This document shows, in pieces, positions 16,890 to 22,878 of a stretch of 22,878 bases of DNA (its first letter is position 1; each line of letters opens with the position of its first letter). The stretch lies in contig CALCWU010000205.1 in NCBI GenBank assembly GCA_937905855.1, positions 1 to 22,878 of the forward strand, read 5' to 3'. Origin of the DNA: an uncultured Mollicutes bacterium. GTDB lineage: Bacteria; Bacillota_I; Bacilli_A; Acholeplasmatales; Anaeroplasmataceae. The translations under genes were made by a program, and so were the position numbers. Under the pieces are notes generated by a model. It did no database searches. It was not told the origin of the DNA and saw only the letters and a program-made list of their open reading frames with translations.

Positions 16890-18605
16890 TTAGTTCTCCT
16901 TTAAAAGCTCTAATAGCTTTTCAGCAGCCTCTTGAGGTCCTGATCTTTCATAGCCAGGAACCGCAAGCTTTGTATGTAGCTCTCCAACTAATACATTATT
17001 TTCAAATAACTTAGAGAAATAATTATTAATTAGCTTTGTTGTTTCCTTTTGCTTTTGAACAGGTCCGAATGGATTAGCAAAGAATGATTCAACAAGACCA
17101 ATTTCTTGAGTTGTTCCCTTAGCAAATCTTGCGCCTCTAATAAATACCTTAGTTGCATCTAAAGGATTATTAAAGATTGTTAGCTCCTTGGTATCCTTAT
17201 CATAGTTATTAGCATAAAATACCATATCAACCTTATAACCACGCATTATTTCACTATAGGTTGCAACGGGAATAACAAGTCTTGAATTAGTTTGATTTGG
17301 ATTCATAAAAATTGCTCTATCCATTTCATTATAGGCATAATCAGCAGCCATATCATCAAGTCTAACAAAAGCTCCTATTTCTGTGCCATAGGCATAAACA
17401 TCATTTCCAACCATTTTAAATGTACCCATATCATCAAAAATAGTTTTCATAGAGGCAATATCCTCACCAGCTGTTCTTGTTAAGGCCTCAAGTGATTCAC
17501 TCTTACCAGCACCACTATCACCAACAATAACAACATTTTTCGTTGTACCATTTTTAAGTCTAATATTAACACAAGCACCATGAATAGGTAGGTTTCCCTG
17601 GCTAATCATTTTAACATTATACAAGGTTAATAGCATTTTTTTCATATAGCCAAAATAATCAACGCTAGAATTATGAGGAGCTATTCCTAAATAAATATCC
17701 TCTTCCTTATCATAATAGAAAACAGAATCGCCTTCCATTTCCGCACCAAAAATATACATTAAATCTGGCTTACGGCCCTCGCAATCCTTTCTTGGAACAA
17801 AATCAAATAAATTACATAAGGCAATACCATGAGCTAAAAAATCACGATGGAAATATACATAAGCAAGACTTCCACCAACATGAGCTGCATAGCAAAAGAA
17901 ATCATCGACATTTAAAGATATACGATTAAGTGGTGATGTAAATACCTCTTGATAGGTACCAGTTCTCTTATTTTTAGCTGAATAAGCAATAAATGGTGGC
18001 TTGATAACAATTGATTCAATAAATGAGCAACCATTTAAAAAACCATATTTACCTTTAGGATCAATATATTGAGTTGATAGTAAAAGTGAAGCATTAGTAC
18101 CAGCAGGAAGCTGACGATAAATAGAAAATGGTTTACCAGCAATCTTCTCACATATGCCACGATATGTTGATAATACAATATCATTAAATGCTTGAGTCGC
18201 ATCTATAAAGTTAACACTCTCTACATCATAAGCATTACTTTTAGCATACATTATGCCATAACGCTGTAATCTACGCCAATAATTATAAAAATCCTCTACT
18301 AAATTAAATAATTCATCTCTATCATCTAAGTATTTTTCATACATTGGAAAGCTTTTAACAATTTCTTCAATACTAAATGTTAATAAAAGTTGAAATAAAA
18401 CTATAAAATCCTCCTTGGGATTTGTAGATAATTCAACCACATTTATAACACCACTCATTGAAGTCTTATAGGCATGATCAATAAATCTACTCCATACCTC
18501 TTTAAAGCAATCACTATTTAAAAGCTCAGAGCCGCTTTTACAATATCTTTGTGAAAAATTCATTAATAATAGCTTATCACTTTTTATATATTCCTTATTT
18601 ACCAT
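16890..18605 (-). CDS. PEPCK-like P-loop protein of unknown function
   Basis: A 571-residue soluble protein with no signal peptide. Residues 340-520 resemble ATP-dependent PEP carboxykinase and, more loosely, HPr kinase. PIHGA has a His (342) where PEPCK has its metal-binding His. The Walker A loop GDSGAGKS is at 362-369, a kinase-2-like FDDMG at 390-394, and a late ARFAKGTTQEIG segment at 492-503 resembles the PEPCK region before its C-terminal lid. The N-terminal 330 residues match nothing I recognise. It is not a normal PEPCK: the Walker loop differs (PEPCK reads GLSGTGKT). It lies between fhs and purE with a strong AAGGAGG site and a 1-nt gap to purE, which suggests a metabolic role linked to one-carbon or purine supply, but substrate and reaction are unknown. 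Confidence 0.7.
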   Translation of the reverse strand: MVNKEYIKSDKLLLMNFSQRYCKSGSELLNSDCFKEVWSRFIDHAYKTSMSGVINVVELSTNPKEDFIVLFQLLLTFSIEEIVKSFPMYEKYLDDRDELFNLVEDFYNYWRRLQRYGIMYAKSNAYDVESVNFIDATQAFNDIVLSTYRGICEKIAGKPFSIYRQLPAGTNASLLLSTQYIDPKGKYGFLNGCSFIESIVIKPPFIAYSAKNKRTGTYQEVFTSPLNRISLNVDDFFCYAAHVGGSLAYVYFHRDFLAHGIALCNLFDFVPRKDCEGRKPDLMYIFGAEMEGDSVFYYDKEEDIYLGIAPHNSSVDYFGYMKKMLLTLYNVKMISQGNLPIHGACVNIRLKNGTTKNVVIVGDSGAGKSESLEALTRTAGEDIASMKTIFDDMGTFKMVGNDVYAYGTEIGAFVRLDDMAADYAYNEMDRAIFMNPNQTNSRLVIPVATYSEIMRGYKVDMVFYANNYDKDTKELTIFNNPLDATKVFIRGARFAKGTTQEIGLVESFFANPFGPVQKQKETTKLINNYFSKLFENNVLVGELHTKLAVPGYERSGPQEAAEKLLELLKEN

Positions 18606-18617
18606 ATTATCCTCCTT

Positions 18618-20279
18618 TTAAAATAAGCCTACGCTTTTTCCATCTATAACATCCATTTTCAATGCTGCAGGTTCACTAGGAAGTCCTGGCATTGTTAAAA
18701 TATCACCTGTTAAGCAAACAATGAAGCCCGCACCAATTGCTGGCTTTAATTCTCTAACATTAAGTGTAAATCCTTCTGGTCTAGCTAAAAGCTTAGGATT
18801 ATCAGATAATGAATATTGAGTCTTAGCCATACAAATAGGTAATTTATCAAAGCCATTACGCTTAAGTTGAGCCATCTGAGTTTTAGCAAGTGATGAAAAT
18901 TCAACATCCTTTGCGCCATAAATTTCAGTAGCAATTTTAACTATCTTCTTTTTAATTGTATCATTTTCATCATACAAATATGCGAATTTACCTTCATCAT
19001 TTTTAATTTCCTCAATAACCTTTTCTGCTAGGTCAAGACCACCATCACTACCCTTAGCAAAAACCTCAGATAGACTAATCTTAACATTATGCTCGTTGGC
19101 CCATTCAATTAAACAATCAATTTCTGCTTTAGTATCAGTTGCAAATTTATTAATTGCTACAACACTTCTAAGACCAAATTTATTAACATTTTCAATATGC
19201 TTTTCAAGATTTGTAATACCAAGCTTTAAGGCTTCAACATTTTCTTTGGCTAAATCTTCCTTTAAAACTCCACCATGCATTTTCAAAGCTCTAATTGTTG
19301 CAACTATAACTACACATTTAGGAGTAATACCGGCCTTACGGCATTTAATATCAAAGAATTTTTCTGCACCTAAATCTGCACCAAAGCCAGCCTCAGTAAC
19401 AACATAATCAGCTAAATGCGTTGCCATTTTAGTAGCAATAGCAGAATTACAGCCATGAGCAATATTAGCAAACGGTCCACCATGAATTAAAGCAGGTGTA
19501 TGCTCTAATGTTTGAACCAAATTAGGCTTAATTGCATCCTTCATAATAAGTGTTACCGCACCAGCAATACCTAAATCATTAACAGTAACTGGTGTCTTAT
19601 CATATTTATAGGCAACAACAATTTTACCAACACGCTCTTTAAAATCATCAAGTGAATTACTCAAACATAAAACAGCCATTATTTCACTAGCAACAACAAT
19701 ATCAAAATGATCCTCTCTAGGAACACCATTACTGCTTCCGCCAAGGCCAATAACAATATTTCTTAATGCTCTATCGTTCATATCAACAACACGATGCCAA
19801 ATAACCCTTGTTGGATCAATTCCAAGCTTATTTCCTTGATAAATATGATTATCTAAAACAGCAGCTATCGCATTATTAGCTAAAGCAACAGCATGAAAAT
19901 CACCAGTAAAATGAAGATTTATATCCTCCATAGGTATAACCTGAGCATAACCACCACCAGCAGCACCGCCCTTAACACCCATAACAGGTCCAAAGCTTGG
20001 CTCACGTAAAGCCACCATTGTGTCATAACCAAGCTTATTTAAAGCATCAGCAAGACCAATTGTAGTTGTTGACTTTCCTTCTCCAGCTGGAGTTGGATTA
20101 ATTGCTGTCACCAAAATAACATTACCATTTTTATTATGCTTATTTATAACATCTAGATTAATCTTAGCCTTATATTTACCATATAATTCTAAATCATCCA
20201 GAGTCAAACCTAGCTTTTTAGCAATTTCTGTAATTTTTAGCATTTCTGCTCCTTGAGCAATTTCTAAATCCGATAGCAT
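18618..20279 (-). CDS. fhs: Formate-tetrahydrofolate ligase (10-formyl-THF synthetase)
   Basis: Makes 10-formyl-THF from formate, ATP and THF, supplying PurN and PurH. At 553 residues it matches the family. The P-loop NPTPAGEGKSTTT is at 61-73, with EPSFGPVMGVKGGAAGGG and PMEDINLHFTGDFHA close after; a TEAGFGADLGAEKFFDIKCR stretch lies mid-protein and PGLPSEPAA near the C terminus. The ribosome binding site is AGGAG. It is the first gene of the fhs-PEPCK-like-purE unit and sits directly behind a strong leader terminator, so its expression is probably attenuated. Confidence 0.98.
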   Translation of the reverse strand: MLSDLEIAQGAEMLKITEIAKKLGLTLDDLELYGKYKAKINLDVINKHNKNGNVILVTAINPTPAGEGKSTTTIGLADALNKLGYDTMVALREPSFGPVMGVKGGAAGGGYAQVIPMEDINLHFTGDFHAVALANNAIAAVLDNHIYQGNKLGIDPTRVIWHRVVDMNDRALRNIVIGLGGSSNGVPREDHFDIVVASEIMAVLCLSNSLDDFKERVGKIVVAYKYDKTPVTVNDLGIAGAVTLIMKDAIKPNLVQTLEHTPALIHGGPFANIAHGCNSAIATKMATHLADYVVTEAGFGADLGAEKFFDIKCRKAGITPKCVVIVATIRALKMHGGVLKEDLAKENVEALKLGITNLEKHIENVNKFGLRSVVAINKFATDTKAEIDCLIEWANEHNVKISLSEVFAKGSDGGLDLAEKVIEEIKNDEGKFAYLYDENDTIKKKIVKIATEIYGAKDVEFSSLAKTQMAQLKRNGFDKLPICMAKTQYSLSDNPKLLARPEGFTLNVRELKPAIGAGFIVCLTGDILTMPGLPSEPAALKMDVIDGKSVGLF

Positions 20280-20304
20280 AATTATCTCCTAACTATAAAA
20301 AATT

Positions 20305-20331
20305 AAAAAAAGCAGCACAAAACTGTGCTGC
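20305..20331 (-). terminator. Strong intrinsic terminator in the fhs leader
   Basis: Perfect 8-bp stem GCAGCACA/TGTGCTGC with a 4-base loop (GTTT), followed by seven U and a second U-rich stretch. Only about 15 bases separate the end of the U-rich tail from the fhs ribosome binding site, leaving no room for another promoter. The fhs promoter lies upstream of the hairpin, so all fhs transcripts must pass through it. This makes it an attenuator, not a terminator for an upstream gene. Confidence 0.85.
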
Positions 20332-20440
20332 GTGCATAACTAAAAAGAATTCATAAGTTGAATTAAACTAATATGTAATTGTCCACCAATAATGCCAACC
20401 ATATTTATTGTCCAATCCTTTTCTTTACCATTCTTACAAT
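20332..20440 (-). promoter_or_regulatory. fhs leader RNA, attenuator of unknown signal
   Basis: A leader of about 110 nt lies between the fhs promoter and the terminator at 20305-20331. It contains a CAATAA/TTATTG hairpin with a 12-base loop, the sequence GGACAAT twice, and a short AATTCA/TGAATT palindrome. I looked for the tetrahydrofolate, ZTP, purine, glycine and T-box consensus elements and found none. No segment clearly complementary to the terminator's 5' arm is visible, so the switching mechanism cannot be stated. A structured leader responding to folate or purine state is an inference from position only. Confidence 0.4.
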
Positions 20441-20443
20441 TGA

Positions 20444-20477
20444 ATTATAGCATAACAAATATTTCTTTTAAAGTCAA
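20444..20477 (-). promoter_or_regulatory. Promoter of the fhs unit
   Basis: -35 TTGACT (20472-20477) and, 17 nt later, TATGCT (20449-20454). Overlapping this, TGCTATAAT (20444-20452) is a perfect extended -10. Either reading puts the start near 20437-20442, upstream of the leader terminator. The 265 bases further upstream, to the transposase remnant, are very AT-rich and I see no gene in them. Confidence 0.65.
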
Positions 20478-20488
20478 AAGCGTTTACA
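20475..20488 (-). promoter_or_regulatory. Possible CcpA (cre) site overlapping the fhs -35
   Basis: TGTAAACGCTTTTG matches the Bacillus cre consensus (TGNAARCGNWWWCA) at all but the last two positions, including the central CG. It overlaps the -35 box, a position where CcpA binding would repress. Single near-matches occur by chance in AT-rich DNA, so this is a weak call. Confidence 0.3.
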
Positions 20489-20714
20489 CATTTTACCATT
20501 TATTTACAATTTTTAAATAAATGAAAACAAATTAATTGTGATATAAATAAAATAAATTAGTTTCTTAAGAACTAAAACGAATATCAATATAGATGCAATC
20601 ACTTACAAAAGCCTCTATTTACATATATCTCATTTTTGTTAAAGCACATATTCATTAACTTATTATATTTATAAATTTCATTTATTAAATTGAAATATTA
20701 ATATTGTTTTAAAA

Positions 20715-21038
20715 TTATGGAAGACAATAACTATTGGTTTTGTGATTTTGATGATAATAATATACACTTCTAGGTACTTTTAAGCATTTGCATAAGAGCT
20801 TAATGTTATAAATCATCTTATTATCATCAATAAATTTAAGAAGTTTAATTATTTCCGCATTTGTTGTAACATCACCATTTGCAATTTCAATTGGACTATA
20901 TAAATTTATCCATTTATATAGTGTCGCTTTTGATACGCCATATTTACTCATTAATTCAGTTATTGATTTTCTAGAATTATGCAAATTAACAATCATTTGC
21001 CTAAATTCATCATCATATCTAGTTCCTTTACTATAAAT
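20715..21038 (-). pseudogene. IS3-family transposase remnant (OrfA joined to start of OrfB)
   Basis: The reading frame translates to KGTRYDDEFRQMIVNLHNS, then a helix-turn-helix (ITELMSKYGVSKATLYKW) and SPIE, as in IS3-type OrfA. It then jumps to KFIDDNKMIYNIKLLCK and VPRSVYYYH, which is the N terminus of OrfB. The leucine-zipper end of OrfA (the ENEILKKA region) is missing at the join, so an internal deletion fused the two frames. The frame stops at 20715, and the catalytic DDE domain is absent. The likely original start at 21036-21038 now reads ATT; the first remaining in-frame ATG is at 20996. I could not identify terminal inverted repeats. It marks past mobile-element activity next to the Rhs cassette. 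Confidence 0.75.
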
Positions 21039-21128
21039 TATTATATCCTACCTCTATTTATAGTCTATCTTTATGTATCTATATATCTATACTAACATCA
21101 TATCGCGTCTTGAATGTAATTAAGAACT

Positions 21129-21560
21129 CTAGTTTAACTTCTTTAATAAATTTTCTAAAACTAAATAATCAACCCACCCATCATCTTTTTTAACAAAGTA
21201 ATGTTTTATTTTTATTCTATCTAAATTCCAAATAGTCTTACTTTTCTTAATGTGTTTTGGTTGCCCAAAATATTCAATTAATTTTTTATCAATATTTAAA
21301 TAATTATCTTTGCTGAAAACGGATTGATTCAATGAAGTGATATATATTATATTTATTAATTCATCAACAAAATATAAAGTTGCTAGTACTCTTCCTATAT
21401 TAGCAAAATCTATTGAAATAGAAACGCTTATGATATTATCAAACTTTTTTAAGTTAAAATCAATATTATTTTCTTTACACATATTTACTACATCTTTTAA
21501 TTTTGAATCCCATTTTATTAATAAATTATTACAAATTTTTAAGCCGTTATTTATATCCAT
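21129..21560 (-). CDS. Putative immunity protein (orphan), hypothetical
   Basis: A 143-residue acidic/lysine-rich soluble protein with no signal peptide or membrane segment. I chose the ATG at 21560, because AGGTGAT lies at the right distance before it; the GTG at 21569 falls inside that ribosome binding site. Motifs seen: YFGQPKHIKKSKTIW and a C-terminal GWVDYLVLENL. I do not recognise the family. It follows a toxin-less Rhs C-terminal remnant by a few bases, the position where the cognate immunity gene sits in polymorphic toxin loci, so immunity function is inferred from context only. Confidence 0.5.
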   Translation of the reverse strand: MDINNGLKICNNLLIKWDSKLKDVVNMCKENNIDFNLKKFDNIISVSISIDFANIGRVLATLYFVDELINIIYITSLNQSVFSKDNYLNIDKKLIEYFGQPKHIKKSKTIWNLDRIKIKHYFVKKDDGWVDYLVLENLLKKLN

Positions 21561-21569
21561 AATTATCAC

Positions 21570-21828
21570 CTAAACAATAACTAACCAACCCATTTTTATT
21601 AATTTCTCTATAGAATATCGCATAATATATTGAGTTCCACCAACAACTATACTAACTCCCATCCCAATAAATAAAGATGCCAGCGCTCCTCCAGTTAAAG
21701 CTGTTAAAACTACAGCACCTGTAAAAGCAATTCCTCCTATTAACCACTTAGCCCAATTAGGCATATTCCCCTCAGGATCATCATACATAATTGGATTGTT
21801 ATTACAATTAGCATGAATCTATTTTATT
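21570..21828 (-). pseudogene. Displaced Rhs C-terminal remnant lacking a toxin domain
   Basis: The frame is open from just after a TAG at 21829 and reads ANCNNNPIMYDDPEGN, the standard end of an Rhs/YD-repeat core (the N.NP...DP.G signature). This is followed by NWAKWLIGG and about 45 hydrophobic residues typical of the linker before an Rhs toxin. It stops after GWLVIV, 72 residues after the ATG at 21788, with no toxin domain. No Rhs core precedes it: the upstream immunity-like gene ends inside its repeat, at 21808. It is best explained as a C-terminal tip displaced when a new toxin cassette was inserted, later trimmed by deletion. Translation from ATG 21788 is possible but has no good ribosome binding site. 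Confidence 0.7.
21765..21814. repeat. 50-bp Rhs junction repeat, copy B
   Basis: Matches 22812-22861 at 48 of 50 positions, with a 32-bp identical core. In frame it encodes the end of the Rhs core (NNNPIMYDD.EG). Confidence 0.95.
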
Positions 21829-22185
21829 TTTAATACTATCTAATTCTTTAATAAACCAATTTAATCCATCAATAAATTCATCGTCATCTTTCCAAGAAAA
21901 AAATTTATATCTAAGCTTTCTATCACCCAAAACTAATAAAGTTGAATCAATCAAAAAACCTTCATCAAATATTTCAATCATTTCGTTTTTATCATCATAG
22001 ATTGTTAAATTTAAATATATTTTTTCGATTTCTTTGTTATCATATACTTTATAACATTTGTAAATAATCTTATAATTTATTGCTTCAACTAAGTTTTGTA
22101 ACTTAATATACAAATCACTATTCTTTAAATTTTCAATTTCATAATTACAATATAATGACAACACTTTTAGTAAATTTTCATTCAT
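21808..22185 (-). CDS. Putative immunity protein for the Rhs toxin
   Basis: A 125-residue, strongly acidic soluble protein starting at an ATG with GAGGAAG upstream, 14 nt after the Rhs stop. No signal peptide, membrane segment or family I recognise. Its small size, acidity and immediate position after an Rhs C-terminal domain fit a cognate immunity protein that binds the toxin in the cytoplasm. Its TAA stop (21808-21810) lies inside repeat copy B, which shows that the older cassette tip begins exactly where this gene ends. Confidence 0.6.
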   Translation of the reverse strand: MNENLLKVLSLYCNYEIENLKNSDLYIKLQNLVEAINYKIIYKCYKVYDNKEIEKIYLNLTIYDDKNEMIEIFDEGFLIDSTLLVLGDRKLRYKFFSWKDDDEFIDGLNWFIKELDSIKNKIDSC

Positions 22186-22199
22186 ATGTCTTCCTCATT

Positions 22200-22878
22200 T
22201 TACTTTCTTATTAGATTCCACCATATCCATCTTGCAACAGTTCCAGAAGGTTTAGTTCCAATTGAATCCCACTTTTGAAGTTGCCAATGCCATTCACAAA
22301 TACTTTTAAAACCTTTCATTTTATGACCATGTTTATGAAAAGATAAAACTCTTATTTTTCCATTTGCTGTTTCAAAACGCATACCATAATATTTTCCATA
22401 TTTTCTAATTTCATTAATTGATTCAATATTAAAAGCACTTGATACAAAAGAAGCAATGGTTCCAAAAGTTGCAATTGAAGCTGTTGAAATCATCAAACTA
22501 TTATATAAAGCATCACTTATTCCTGTTGTGTCTTGAATCCAATTTTTATTCGTTATATATTCTTGATATTCGGCTGTTGCAAACATTCCAGAAAAAACTC
22601 CAGCCATTGTAGTACTTCCGCCTACTATTCCTGTTAACGTTGCGCCTTCTAATCCCACAGCAATTGCAATTCCACCTGAAATAATAGCAGGTAGTGCAAC
22701 CATAGTTAATCCTATTCCAGTCATCAAATTATTACTTGATGCAACACCACCAATAGTCAAACCTAAACCAGTTAAAGCAGTAAAACTTAAAATTAAAGCT
22801 AAAAAAGGAAAATTCCCCTCAGAATCATCATACATAATTGGATTGTTATTACAATAAGCATATAAATTTAAACCAGTT
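22200..22878 (-). CDS. Rhs/YD-repeat polymorphic toxin, C-terminal end (5' part beyond window)
   Basis: The frame is open to the right edge, so the ATG at 22835 is internal; 225 residues are visible. It begins TGLNLYAYCNNNPIMYDDSEG, the conserved end of the Rhs-associated core (here DDSEG replaces the usual DP.G). Then come several hydrophobic Gly/Ala/Ile-rich segments over about 110 residues, the usual pretoxin region. The last 65 residues form a basic, aromatic and His-rich module with FHKHGHKMKG, a CEWHWQ cluster and ending RWIWWNLIRK. This is probably the toxin domain; the clustered His and Lys would suit a nuclease, but I cannot assign a family. The immunity-like gene follows by 14 nt. 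Confidence 0.85.
   Translation of the reverse strand, partial: TGLNLYAYCNNNPIMYDDSEGNFPFLALILSFTALTGLGLTIGGVASSNNLMTGIGLTMVALPAIISGGIAIAVGLEGATLTGIVGGSTTMAGVFSGMFATAEYQEYITNKNWIQDTTGISDALYNSLMISTASIATFGTIASFVSSAFNIESINEIRKYGKYYGMRFETANGKIRVLSFHKHGHKMKGFKSICEWHWQLQKWDSIGTKPSGTVARWIWWNLIRK
22812..22861. repeat. 50-bp Rhs junction repeat, copy A
   Basis: Near-identical to 21765-21814 (48/50). It lies in the intact Rhs gene at the boundary between the conserved core and the variable C-terminal region. Confidence 0.95.

Noticed and set aside
20340..20402. A 20-codon ORF in the fhs leader reading MVGIIGGQLHIS, which resembles the PurK N terminus (MRVGIIGGGQLGMM).
   Set aside because: Its nearest purine-rich stretch (AAAGGA) is about 13 nt away, too far for a good start, and the resemblance covers only about 9 residues. 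A chance match or an old fragment cannot be separated.
20305..20440. ZTP or tetrahydrofolate riboswitch upstream of fhs.
   Set aside because: The conserved elements I know for these aptamers are not present in the leader.
20478..20714. Possible remaining OrfB sequence of the IS3 element between 20478 and 20714.
   Set aside because: I translated the minus frames and found only short, stop-rich stretches with no recognisable DDE-domain motif.
22200..22835. Reading 22200-22835 as a complete small membrane protein starting at ATG 22835.
   Set aside because: The frame stays open to the window edge and encodes the Rhs core end (LNLYAYCNNNP) before that ATG, so it is the tip of a larger protein.

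Overview
This window is AT-rich, with genes packed tightly on one strand. It looks like a low-GC Bacillota (Firmicutes) chromosome. Support for this: a clustered pur operon behind a guanine-class riboswitch, the long single-chain PurL of the type common in Clostridia and Erysipelotrichia, a clostridial-type formate-THF ligase, and AGGAGG-like ribosome binding sites. TGA acts as a stop codon (purM) and tryptophan is encoded by TGG, so the code is standard. I cannot name the genus; an Erysipelotrichia-like gut bacterium is a guess.

Region 1 (1-16403, minus strand, transcribed right to left) is one purine operon: purK-purL-purC-purF-purM-purN-purH-purD-folD-purB-guaB-guaA. guaA runs off the left edge. 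Gaps are 0-13 nt and several genes overlap. Upstream of purK lie a sigma-A-like promoter, a purine riboswitch aptamer of the guanine type, two terminator-like hairpins, and a 42-codon upstream ORF whose stop overlaps the purK start.

Region 2 (16418-20488, minus strand) is a second transcription unit: fhs, a 571-residue PEPCK-like P-loop protein of unknown function, then purE. purE is therefore separated from purK by the riboswitch promoter. fhs has its own promoter, with a possible CcpA site over the -35, and a roughly 115-nt leader ending in a strong terminator directly before the fhs ribosome binding site. This looks like attenuation, but I recognise no aptamer.

Together these units encode all ten steps from PRPP to IMP, the last step to AMP (PurB; purA is not in the window), both steps from IMP to GMP, and two enzymes (Fhs, FolD) that make 10-formyl-THF, the one-carbon donor for PurN and PurH.

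Region 3 (20715-22878, minus strand) is accessory DNA: a decayed IS3-type transposase remnant, then (moving upstream) a putative immunity gene, a toxin-less Rhs C-terminal remnant, a second putative immunity gene, and the C-terminal end of an Rhs/YD-repeat polymorphic toxin that leaves the window on the right. A 50-bp near-identical repeat marks the end of the Rhs core in both the intact gene and the remnant. This is the signature of C-terminal toxin/immunity cassette exchange.
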